Source of the DNA: Phlyctochytrium arcticum
Lineage: Eukaryota; Chytridiomycota; Chytridiomycetes; Chytridiales; Chytridiaceae
Length of the DNA stretch: 64,000 nt
Reading direction: 5' to 3'
Assembly (NCBI GenBank): GCA_025602905.1
Contig: JAHLKI010000025.1
Location: 310,001-374,000, forward strand
This document shows, piece by piece, positions 1 to 8,145 of this stretch. Every line of letters starts with the position of its first letter. Position 1 is the first letter of the stretch. The position numbers and the translations under genes are program-made. The notes under the pieces were generated by a model, which made no database searches, was not told the origin of the DNA, and saw only the letters and a program-made list of their open reading frames with translations.

Positions 1-941
1 CCGTTTTTATTCGCGATTCTATAAGATGGTAGAAAATTAGCATCAGAAGATGCAAGTCTTTGAACAACAGTATAAATTTCTTTATCCCAGAAACCCTTTA
101 ACCCCGGTTTTTGTATAGCACCTTTGATAACCCTTTTTCTCCTAACTTTTTGTCCAAGAAACAATGGTTTACCTATTTGATGTACTTTATATCTAGATGA
201 AATAGTTTTCTCTATTTTTTCTTTGGCAGATGCGAGTGTTTCTGCATTTCCTTTTTCCATTTGATTCGGTGAATATCCAGTTGCTGTTGACTTAACCAAA
301 TTGATATTATCAACTACAATTTGAAGATTATTAACCCATTTTTTGTCTCCATTGGCCTCCATAATCTGATATAATTGACGCTTTATATCGCCTCCTCGTC
401 TTTCAACAAAAGCATTACTTTGGGGTCTATACGTTTGTGAATAAAAATGTTTGATTCCACGGTCTTCGAGTTCTTTTGTAAAAAGTTTTTGAAAATGTCC
501 ACCATTATCGGTTTGGATTGATGAGATTTTTTTCCCATCTTGTCTAGCTTTTTCTAGACATTTGACCAATGCGGCGGTGACCTGCTCTTCCGATTCCCCC
601 CGTATCGGTTGGGCATACCCCTTTTTAGTAAATCCGTCAATCATATGAAAAAATGCAGTAAATCCTCGATCTGAATATGTTCGCATAATAACAAATCTCC
701 CTGACAATATCCAGGTTTCGTGATTTGAAGGGGTGCAATACTGGACTGTTTTGGAGGTTTTTTATGAGTCTGCCATTCGGGTTTGTACTTTAGAAATTCA
801 TTCAAAACTGACCTCTGACTTCCCTTGAAGCCTGGAAACACCTGTCGCGTTTTTTCCCAGCGAATCTCTGCCAGTCTTGAACGTTTTGTAAACACTTTCC
901 AGTTGCTGTTTCTCAATATCGGTAAGTTCTCGCCACGACAT
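1..941 (-). pseudogene. Polinton/virophage-type DDE integrase, frameshifted and cut by window edge
   Basis: Translating the minus strand gives a retroviral-type integrase core. The first-Asp region (residues GDLL) lies near 690-700. After it the frame shifts by one base at about 686 and continues with a run containing MIDGFTKK, then the second-Asp motif IQTDNGGHF near 505-530 and the Glu region RPQSNAFVERRGGDIKR near 395-435. The last part, up to base 1, reads as a basic C-terminal domain and remains open at the window edge. A second shift near 850 seems to separate an N-terminal piece starting with ATG at 941 from the rest. The style (SNAFVERRGGDIKRQL) resembles integrases of Polinton/Maverick and virophage-like elements rather than Gypsy or Copia; that assignment is from recall of family patterns. 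The DNA is AT-rich, unlike the rest of the window. With two frameshifts it is probably inactive. Confidence 0.72.
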
Positions 942-1007
942 TATTGTGAAGGTATATTACCATACAGACTATTTAATTATTCTACCTGGGAGTCTTTTCT
1001 AGACGCG

Positions 1008-1051
1008 ACACACACTTATAAATTAAAAAATTCTTATCAAATAACAAAATA
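1008..1051 (+). promoter_or_regulatory. TATA box plus AT-rich leader, copy 1
   Basis: TATAAA at 1017-1022 lies 35 bases before the ATG at 1052. The leader between them is nearly identical to that before the next gene copy (1498-1532), with identical TATA-to-ATG spacing. Conservation of a non-coding block between two diverging gene copies supports a promoter/leader role; function is inferred. Confidence 0.5.
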
Positions 1052-1507
1052 ATGGATGCGATATTGGATACAACCGTATTAAAAAAAATGCTAGGAATGT
1101 TATGCGATATGTCTCCTGAGCACCATATGGAATGTTTGGAATTACTTACGAGAGACAAGTGGGACAATGCCTATATACAACATTTTACCAATTTTGTTGA
1201 TTTTCTTGCAGAATGTGATAAGAAACACATTAAGCGCTCCGTCGTGGCTGAATATTTAGGTTTAATTGATGATAACAGCGCAATAGAAATAATACTAGCA
1301 ATGTTAGACGATATGTCTCATGAGGACCATATGATATATTTGGAAAAACTTGAGGAATTTGAGGAACACAAGCCGGAAAAAGGGGACAATGTCCTTTTAG
1401 GATATATATCCGATTATATTAATTATCTTGCAGAATGTGATAGGAAAAAGCTTCCTCGGGGAAGTCTTTTTTCGGAACTGATGAGACGCGACACACTTAT
1501 AAATTAA
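1052..1507 (+). CDS. Unrecognised small protein with two internal repeats
   Basis: A 151-residue open frame I do not recognise. It contains two related halves of about 70-75 residues. Each has a block of the form DMS-x-E-x-HM-x2-LE-x-L and, 20-35 residues later, a block like FLAECDKK or YLAECDRKK. No signal peptide or membrane segment is evident; it is acidic and probably helical. A second gene with the same start (MDAIL) and organisation follows 481 bp downstream, and the last codons of this gene overlap the downstream promoter block. The location beside a Polinton-like integrase, the AT-rich composition and the repeated TATA leader suggest a gene of an endogenous virus-like element; this is inference. 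The start is chosen because the leader identity ends at this ATG and the same ATG begins the second copy. Confidence 0.55.
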   Translation: MDAILDTTVLKKMLGMLCDMSPEHHMECLELLTRDKWDNAYIQHFTNFVDFLAECDKKHIKRSVVAEYLGLIDDNSAIEIILAMLDDMSHEDHMIYLEKLEEFEEHKPEKGDNVLLGYISDYINYLAECDRKKLPRGSLFSELMRRDTLIN

Positions 1508-1532
1508 AACATTCTTATCAAATAACAAAATA
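1491..1532 (+). promoter_or_regulatory. TATA box plus AT-rich leader, copy 2
   Basis: TATAAA at 1498-1503, again 35 bases before the ATG at 1533. The block differs from copy 1 by only a base or so, and identity continues into the first codons of the gene. It overlaps the 3' end of the preceding frame. Confidence 0.5.
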
Positions 1533-1885
1533 ATGGATGCGATATTGAATAAAATCGTAATAAAAAGAACGGTAGGAATATTAGGGGATATGACGCATGA
1601 GCACCATATGGAATTTTTGGAAAAACTAAAGAAAAATAATTGGGACAATACCTATATACAACATTTTACCCAATATGTTCATTTTCTTTCAGAATGTGAT
1701 CGGAAAAACATTAAGCGTTCCGTCATCGCGGAACGTTTACGTTCATATGATGACGAAAACGCAATAGAAAAAATACTAACATTGTGAGAAGATATGTCTC
1801 ACGAGGACCGTATGAGATATTTGGAAACACTTGAGGAAAAATTTACGGAGGAATACAAGCCGGGAAAAGAGGACAATGACCTTTT
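1533..1885 (+). pseudogene. Second copy of the small repeat protein, 5' part
   Basis: Paralogue of the gene at 1052-1507 with the same MDAIL start and DM-x-HEHHM / FLSECDRKN blocks. A TGA at 1785-1787 interrupts the frame exactly where copy 1 reads LAMLDDMSHED; beyond it the same frame continues with DMSHEDRMRYLE. At 1886 the Copia A 5' LTR begins, cutting the gene. The remaining C-terminus is found after the 3' LTR at 6983-7060, so the insertion is unambiguous. The gene carries two lesions, a nonsense codon and an insertion. Confidence 0.7.
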
Positions 1886-2060
1886 TGTTGTGACTCAGCT
1901 TTCCAGTTGTCAGCACGCATCTGTTACCTCAGCAAGGTCTTCTATAACTCCGACGCGTAGCTTCCATGATGTGTAATGCCTTGTATATAATGTGGTCGTT
2001 GGCTCACCCCGCACCAACACTCTAGTCTTTGATAGTATACATTGAGTTCACTTTACAACA
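1886..2060 (+). repeat. Copia A 5' LTR (175 bp)
   Basis: Starts TG and ends CA, as typical LTRs do, and matches 6808-6982. It contains TTGTATATAAT near 1981-1991, a plausible TATA element. Confidence 0.93.
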
Positions 2061-2133
2061 CGTTATCAGACACCAAGCTCTAACCAACTCGAACTACCAT
2101 TTCAAAAAAAAATAAAAAAAATCAGCATCAGCC

Positions 2134-5100
2134 ATGACCGTCCAGGCTACAAAATTCGAACAGTTATTCGCGAACGGTCGCAACTACATCGCATGGTCCC
2201 AAAACACTCAAGATCATTTATTTGCGATCGGCTTGGAGCACGCTTTAGTACCCATTATCGATCCCGATACCGTCACAACATCTGAAGAAGACACCGAAAG
2301 CCGCATCACCAAATTGAGAGAGCGCGCTCAAGGTCTTTTGTTTATCAAACGACACCTCAGTCCCGATCTACAAGAACAATACAGTGCAACCAAGGATCCG
2401 ACTGAACTCTGGCAACAATTATCAGCGAGATTCTTCAACCAAAAGATTATCCTGGAACCGCGTGCTATGCACGATTTCAACAACCTGCGTTTTCAAGACT
2501 TCAAATCCGTCCACGCATACAACTGTGCCCTTATGGGCATCGTCAACCGCCTTCGCCTCTGCGGAAAGATGGAGATGATAACCGATGCCAACCTAATCCA
2601 AAAGACACTCTCCACTTTTCCCAAACATTTGGTGGTATTATCCTCCCTGTACCAAAATTTGAAATTCCCGACATATTCTGCCTTACTCGCGACCATACAA
2701 ACAACCGAAGAGCGAGAAAACATTCTAATCACCAACGCCGACGTACGCCCCCCGGGAACTGCGATGCCTTCGCTCGGCGCAAGTCCCGCTGAAGTGGAAT
2801 CACACTATATTGACCGTTACGACACAAACATGACACCCCACTCGAACGGACAATTCTACCAATACCCCAACAATGACCACGGTCATCAGCCGGTTTATGG
2901 CGAGTCGCACTATACGCAACGTTTCGACCCCACAGGCGGTCATGGCCAAGGACACTGGCGAGGACGTGGTCGTGGTCGCGGCTGCGGTCGCGGACAGAAT
3001 CGCCCCCAAGTTACTTGTTTTGAATGCGGGATACAGGGACACCGCGGGAAGGAATGCCGAACCGCTCCGCATCTTCGACAACTATACAAACAATACGGTA
3101 AACCAGAAATCAAGGAAGCCCATTCGGTCGAAATAACCACCCCCGCTCCCATGCCGGTGCCCGAACTTGTCTACAGCAATTTCATGGACGCCTCAAACGA
3201 TAACATTCCTACCCGCTCCAAAATTCATGCGGAAATTAACTCCACCCACACAGACGACGAGTACACCGGCAACCAGGCGCTCATCGACAGCGGGACAACC
3301 CACTGCATCATCCCTCACCGGGAAATGTTTATCACCCTCAACAACGACAAAGAAATTACCCTAAAGACCATCTCGGGATCTTCTCTGGCCGAAGGATCAG
3401 GACACGCCAGACTTCAACTACCTAACGGAACAATCTGGGAAATCAACGACGCTCTCTATGCCCCTCAATCTCCCAGATTACTGGTTAGTTTCAAGGTCTT
3501 ACACCAGAACAAGTTATCTATTCAAACCAAGGATGACGGGGGGAAGATGTACATGCATCTATTGCGGGAAGGGGAAATTGTAGAAACATTGAAAGGTCTC
3601 GAGAACGGCCTATACACTACAACTGTAAATGCTGTCAATAAACAATCTCACATCTATTACGCGCAAACTCAAAATGAGAATGTTTCATCACCGTCCAAAG
3701 ACCTTACGATCGACAACCAATCCGCAATGTATAACCTCTGGCATGCTCGCTTCGGACATCCGGGAAAGACCATGTTCGGCCGTATCCTGAACATAGTACG
3801 AAATATGAACCTCTCCAGGCGACAATTCAACAAAGGTTTATCATTAAACTCACCATGTCGACCATGCGCACTGGCCAAATTCTCATCTGCACCCGCCAGC
3901 TTTAAGGAACCCACTGAGGCCCCTCCGATCCTAAGTCGATTGAATATTGATATCCATGGCCCAGTATATCCTCCGTCGGGCCAATTTGAGTACTTTATGG
4001 TTTTTGGAGATTCCTCATCCCGATTGGCATATGTCGCCCTACTAGAAAACAAGGACGACGCCTTCCCCAATGCCCTACGCCATTTCATCAAACTCCGAAA
4101 TTTTTACCCAGAGTACAAAATCAAAAAGATCCGGGTCGACAATGCGGGAGAACTTACATCACCACTGATGAAAGCATACTTGGCTTCATGCGGCACGGAA
4201 CTAGAGACCTGCACAGAATATGTACATCAACAGAACGGAAGTGCTGAAGCACTGATTAAAAGAGTGTCCACTACGGCTCGGGCAATGCTTCTGGGATCAA
4301 GACTACCAGCATCCGCATGGGGTCATGCCGTTTTACATGCGGTCAACGTCCTAAATTACCGGCCCTCCTCTTATATGAAGGAAAGTCCCCACCAGCTGCT
4401 CAATGGACACCCACCAAGCGTCGACCATCTTCGTGTTTTTGGAAGCGCGGTTTACGTCCCAATCCCACCACCCAAAAGAAACAAGATGGGACCGCAACGT
4501 ACACTTGGAATTTACATCGGTTATGACAGCACTTGTAAAATACGATATCTGGAACCTACATCCGGCTCGGTTTTCCACGCCCGTTTTGCCGATTGTATCT
4601 TTGACGAAACACAATTTCCCACCGTAGGAAACAAGGAGTACCTCACGGAGGATCAACGCAAAGAACGAGAGGTCCTGTTCTCCTCATCCCCTACAAGACC
4701 TACGGAATATTCTATTTCTTCAATGACCGAAAAGACAATTGCGGAGATTATCAACCTGCAAAGAATCGTGAATAACGCTCCAGACACATTCAACAACAGC
4801 GCGACAGTCATCCGTCACCCAGAATCTTTAACATCGGCTGCCATAAACGCTCCGGACCGCATCTCCACAGAACTACCTCCGGCAGTCATCACCGAACCAC
4901 GCAGAAAACGTGGACGACCAATTGGCTCGAAAAACAAATATCCCCGTAAAACGTTTACACCACCAGAAAACCGCATCACGGACGATCCGAGAGTGGAAAT
5001 TACCGAAACAATGGTTAATCACATCGCGGCGGCTATCAACTCCAGTACCGCCCTTATTTTTGACAAAGACTTGGACACAGACCCACAATCGATTAAAGAA

Positions 5101-6720
5101 GCACGTACACGATCGGACTGGCCCAAATGGCACGACGCTATACGCGCCGAATACGATTCAATTTTGAAAAGAAACGTCCTCGGTCCTATTCAGGAAACCC
5201 CCGACGGATTCGACCCAGTAGGATGTCGAGTAGTATTACACCTCAAACGCAATGCAGACGGTGAAGTTGTACGACACAAAGCAAGAGTCGTAGCCAAAGG
5301 ATACGCTCAACGCTACGGCATTGATTTTACGGAAACATATGCTCCAGTTCTCGACGCAGTATTCTTCCATTTCCTTCTCGGATTTGCTGCTAGTGAGAAA
5401 TTGATGATGCACCTGATGGATGTAGTCACCGCATTCCTATATGGAAAAATGGACAAGGAACTTTACATGCGAGTCCCAGAAAATCTGTATGGAACGGACA
5501 CTGCACAACAAATGGCACAATTCGAAAATCCCTCCGTTAGGGTGAACCAAGCCCTGTATGGCTTCAAACAGTCCGGCATGCTGTGGTACCAAAGATTGAA
5601 CCGTTTTTTACTCGACAAAGGTTTCGAGACGGAGGCCCGCTGCCCCTGCATATTCATAAAGAGAGCGGGACCCGAAGTCGCCGTAGTTGCAGTTTACGTA
5701 GATGATCTAAATATCATCGGCACAGAAAGTGCTATCTCTGACACACGTAGAAGCCTTGCAAATGAGTTTGAAATGAAAGATCTCGGTCAGACCACTTACT
5801 GTTTAGGCTTACAGATCGAACATATCTCAACCAGCCCCGAAGGCCCTGGCATTTTCTTACACCAAACGGGTTATATCACACAGCTTTTGAAACGTTTTTC
5901 AATGGACGCGGCAAATCCATCAAATACACCAATGGAAGTACGCAGCTTAACCCACGACAAAGACATCTTCCGTCCAAGAGAAGCAACAGAAGCACCGTTA
6001 AACGCTGCAGTCCCATACTCCTCAGCAGTCGGAGCCCTGATGTATCTAGCAAACCAAGCTCGACCTGATATTGCTTTCGCGGTAAACCTCTTGGCTCGAT
6101 ACACAAAAGACCCTACTGAACAACATTGGGTCGGCGTCAAGCGCATCATGAAATATCTGAAAGGAACAACCGATTTTGGCGTATTTTTCCCACGCAAATC
6201 AAACCAGATGCTGACCGGCTACACCGACGCCGGGTACCAATCGGATCCCCACACCGGCAAGTCTCAGACCGGATATGTATACCTGTTCGGGGGAACCGCA
6301 ATCAGCTGGAAATCAAGCAAGCAAACCATGGTAACGACATCGACAAATCACTCGGAACTGATCGCGATGTACGAAGCAGCCAGAGAGGCCGTCGCCCTTC
6401 GTCGAGCTCTGAAATTCATTACCACTAAGACTGCTCGCATTACCACAATATTCGATGAACCAACTATCTTATACGGGGACAACGCCGCTTGCATTAGCCA
6501 AATCGAAAAAGGATACACAAACTGCTCGCAAACCCGCCACATAGACCCAAAATATTTCTACGCACACAAAACCAACCACGTCGACATTGAAGTCACCAAG
6601 ATCGCATCAGTCGACAATGTAGCCGATATACTGACCAAGGCACTCGGCCCTACCACCCATTGGCACCTCCTCCCCAAACTCGGACTGCGCAGTCACCGGA
6701 CTCTAGACAACACAGCCTGA
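2134..6720 (+). CDS. Copia A Gag-Pol polyprotein
   Basis: An uninterrupted 1528-residue frame encoding the copia order Gag, protease, integrase, reverse transcriptase, RNase H. Gag carries an Arg/Gly-rich stretch (about residues 270-290) and a CCHC knuckle CFECGIQGHRGKEC (about 295-308). The protease motif LIDSG is near 383. The pre-integrase HH-CC region starts near 535 and is followed by integrase acidic residues near 605 (NIDIHG), 667 (VDNAGE) and 703 (NGSAEA). A basic AT-hook-like segment, KRGRPIGSKNK, sits near 925 in the integrase-RT linker. Reverse transcriptase has YVDD near 1187 and RNase H TGYTDAGYQSD near 1362. Length and order are normal for a one-ORF copia. The ATG at 2134 lies 73 bp after the LTR. 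A 5'-truncated near-identical copy lies at 8146-12557. Confidence 0.95.
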   Translation: MTVQATKFEQLFANGRNYIAWSQNTQDHLFAIGLEHALVPIIDPDTVTTSEEDTESRITKLRERAQGLLFIKRHLSPDLQEQYSATKDPTELWQQLSARFFNQKIILEPRAMHDFNNLRFQDFKSVHAYNCALMGIVNRLRLCGKMEMITDANLIQKTLSTFPKHLVVLSSLYQNLKFPTYSALLATIQTTEERENILITNADVRPPGTAMPSLGASPAEVESHYIDRYDTNMTPHSNGQFYQYPNNDHGHQPVYGESHYTQRFDPTGGHGQGHWRGRGRGRGCGRGQNRPQVTCFECGIQGHRGKECRTAPHLRQLYKQYGKPEIKEAHSVEITTPAPMPVPELVYSNFMDASNDNIPTRSKIHAEINSTHTDDEYTGNQALIDSGTTHCIIPHREMFITLNNDKEITLKTISGSSLAEGSGHARLQLPNGTIWEINDALYAPQSPRLLVSFKVLHQNKLSIQTKDDGGKMYMHLLREGEIVETLKGLENGLYTTTVNAVNKQSHIYYAQTQNENVSSPSKDLTIDNQSAMYNLWHARFGHPGKTMFGRILNIVRNMNLSRRQFNKGLSLNSPCRPCALAKFSSAPASFKEPTEAPPILSRLNIDIHGPVYPPSGQFEYFMVFGDSSSRLAYVALLENKDDAFPNALRHFIKLRNFYPEYKIKKIRVDNAGELTSPLMKAYLASCGTELETCTEYVHQQNGSAEALIKRVSTTARAMLLGSRLPASAWGHAVLHAVNVLNYRPSSYMKESPHQLLNGHPPSVDHLRVFGSAVYVPIPPPKRNKMGPQRTLGIYIGYDSTCKIRYLEPTSGSVFHARFADCIFDETQFPTVGNKEYLTEDQRKEREVLFSSSPTRPTEYSISSMTEKTIAEIINLQRIVNNAPDTFNNSATVIRHPESLTSAAINAPDRISTELPPAVITEPRRKRGRPIGSKNKYPRKTFTPPENRITDDPRVEITETMVNHIAAAINSSTALIFDKDLDTDPQSIKEARTRSDWPKWHDAIRAEYDSILKRNVLGPIQETPDGFDPVGCRVVLHLKRNADGEVVRHKARVVAKGYAQRYGIDFTETYAPVLDAVFFHFLLGFAASEKLMMHLMDVVTAFLYGKMDKELYMRVPENLYGTDTAQQMAQFENPSVRVNQALYGFKQSGMLWYQRLNRFLLDKGFETEARCPCIFIKRAGPEVAVVAVYVDDLNIIGTESAISDTRRSLANEFEMKDLGQTTYCLGLQIEHISTSPEGPGIFLHQTGYITQLLKRFSMDAANPSNTPMEVRSLTHDKDIFRPREATEAPLNAAVPYSSAVGALMYLANQARPDIAFAVNLLARYTKDPTEQHWVGVKRIMKYLKGTTDFGVFFPRKSNQMLTGYTDAGYQSDPHTGKSQTGYVYLFGGTAISWKSSKQTMVTTSTNHSELIAMYEAAREAVALRRALKFITTKTARITTIFDEPTILYGDNAACISQIEKGYTNCSQTRHIDPKYFYAHKTNHVDIEVTKIASVDNVADILTKALGPTTHWHLLPKLGLRSHRTLDNTA

Positions 6721-6807
6721 TTCGGTTCGGGGGGAGTACACGGCATACTACAACAACTCATCTGAGTCTTGCAACTACTGAACTACAGTTCAGCCTTTGA
6801 GGGGGAG

Positions 6808-6982
6808 TGTTGTGACTCAGCTTTCCAGTTGTCAGCACGCGTCTGTTACCTCAGCAAGGTCTTCTATAACTCCGACGCGTAGCTTCCATGATGTGTAATG
6901 CCTTGTATATAATGTGGTCGTTGGCTCACCCCGCACCAACTCTCTAGTCTTTGATAGTATACATTGAGTTCACTTTACAACA
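6808..6982 (+). repeat. Copia A 3' LTR (175 bp)
   Basis: Matches the 5' LTR with about two substitutions and is preceded by a polypurine tract. It ends at the junction with the interrupted AT-rich gene. Confidence 0.93.
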
Positions 6983-7060
6983 ATTTTAGAATTTATAGCC
7001 GATTATATTAAGTATCTTGCAGAATGCGATAGGAAAAACTTGGCTCACTCCAACTCATAG
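6983..7060 (+). pseudogene. C-terminal remainder of the small repeat gene after Copia A
   Basis: Reads EFIADYIKYLAECDRKNL and then, after about 7042, a non-homologous tail to a stop at 7058-7060. It is collinear with YISDYINYLAECDRKK in the gene at 1052-1507. Together with 1533-1885 it forms one gene split by Copia A. The same segment recurs at 12820-12897 through the large duplication. Confidence 0.7.
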
Positions 7061-7074
7061 CCTTTATTATATAA

Positions 7075-7100
7075 GGGCCCCGGGCTGCGCTGCGGGGATT
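7075..7100. other. GC-rich hairpin at the AT-rich/Helitron boundary
   Basis: Stem CCCCG (7078-7082) and CGGGG (7093-7097) around a 10-base loop, directly after an AT-rich stretch TATTATATAA. The same hairpin recurs at 12915-12934 in copy 2. It could be a Helitron terminal structure, but no clean CTRR or 5' TC tip is placed convincingly, so the role is unproven. Confidence 0.3.
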
Positions 7101-7292
7101 AGCTCTGGTATATGATGGTTAATGCAATGCTAACGGGGGAATGGAGTGTACGAGGAAGTTATCATATTAGCGAAAATAAACGAACAGACATGAACGAACA
7201 AATTGTCCAGAAAAACGTCATAACAAGTAATACAAACTGGAAGCAAGGAAAGTTATAAAACGATGAAGAATGGCACTGTCAAAGTAAGGAGG

Positions 7293-7750
7293 CTAATCAT
7301 AATAATTGCGCAGGCGGTTGTGGGTTGAGAGAGGGGCGTCGTCGTCGTCGTCGTCTGATTCATGATCGAGCCGCACGACAGGCGACGGGTTATTGGAGCT
7401 CCTAGCCATGGAGAAACTGTCGTAAAGCTTTCGAGCCTTGGCAGGCGGGGTATCCGGGGTATCGTAAACGTCGGCAACAGCAGCAACTTTGGACTTGGGA
7501 GGTCGACCACGCCGTTTGCCGCTGGCAGTTAGGGTTGACTTTGGGGCTGGGGGTAAGGGGTGTATGACTGGTTGGGGCTCCGATTGAACCAAGAAGATGG
7601 TGCGCGATGGGGGGGTGGCAACTCCAGAGGACGACGAACATGGCGAAGAGAGAGAGGTGGAAGAGGTTGCGGTTGCAACCGGCCCGGTAGGCTTCCGGCC
7701 CCAAATGTTCGCAGCTTTAGAGGAAACAGCGGTGGTTGAGGTTGAGGGCA
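7293..7750 (-). pseudogene. Duplicated C-terminal fragment of the Helitron accessory gene
   Basis: Minus-strand frame identical (one silent or near-silent change apart) to the C-terminal about 150 residues of the gene at 13130-14089. It includes the AT-hook KRRGRPPKSK and an Asp run encoded by a gtc repeat. It stops matching exactly at 7750, the duplication breakpoint, and lacks the N-terminal half, so it is a truncated by-product of the duplication. Confidence 0.8.
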
Positions 7751-8145
7751 CGTTCGGTCTCGGTCACATCATCCCTTGTCAAATCAGCTATTCGCTTCGT
7801 AACTACATTGACAAACACCGTCTTCTTGCGCTTCTCCAATCGGTGCGATCTCTGTTGTGAGTGCCCTTGTATGAACTCGTGCGTTCCTGCCACGTTCTTG
7901 GTCTTACGTTTCATGTACTCGGCAGTGAAGGAGTATAGACACATACTCTCAAAGTCGTTGGATGCAGGTCGGCCCAAGTAGTCGCTCCCTTTGTTGACGG
8001 CTATCAATTTCTTCGCGGGGCCTATACTGTTATCTCCCATGCTTTCTTCTTCACCGATGCCCGCATCTTCATCGTCCGCGCCATCAGCTCCCCGCCCAAA
8101 GACCACATCTACTTCTCCCTCAAGTGTCATTGCGTTAATGATCGA
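7751..8145 (-). other. 395-bp inverted templated insertion from Helitron H1
   Basis: This block is the reverse complement of 17832-18226, inside the Rep-helicase gene. Its minus-strand frame encodes the same residues as the source (for example TLEGEVDVVFGRGADG and DYLGRPASNDFESM). It lies exactly between the two duplication copies. The left junction shares two bases (CA) with both templates; the right junction shares one base. A filler copied in inverted orientation at a duplication junction is the signature of template switching or theta-mediated end joining. Confidence 0.9.

Larger units (their letters stand above)
1886..6982 (+). mobile_element. Copia A: full-length Ty1/copia LTR retrotransposon
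   Basis: Two 175-bp LTRs (1886-2060 and 6808-6982) begin TGTTGTGACTC and end TTTACAACA, with about two differences between them. A candidate primer-binding site starts directly after the 5' LTR at 2061 (CGTTATCAGACACC). A polypurine tract (TGAGGGGGAG, 6798-6807) abuts the 3' LTR. Flanks ctttt (1881-1885) and atttt (6983-6987) fit a 5-bp target duplication with one change. Removing the element restores the reading frame of the interrupted small gene. The internal region carries a single long Gag-Pol frame. Near-identical LTRs and an intact ORF indicate a recent, possibly competent insertion. Confidence 0.95.
2309..7750 (+). repeat. 5.44-kb segmental duplication, copy 1
   Basis: This interval (Copia A from codon about 59 to its 3' LTR, the AT-rich gene tail and the C-terminal part of the Helitron accessory gene) matches 8146-13587 at a constant offset of 5837 bp. 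I noted five differences by eye: 2983/8820, 4991/10828, 6576/12413, 7182/13019 and 7463/13300. Two of them change Gag-Pol residues (Cys/Arg near residue 284, Arg/Ile near residue 953). The identity implies a very recent event. Confidence 0.93.

Noticed and set aside
7075..7100. Definite Helitron H1 terminus
   Set aside because: The GC hairpin is suggestive, but no CTRR after the hairpin and no matching 3' end were found, so it is listed only as a hairpin.
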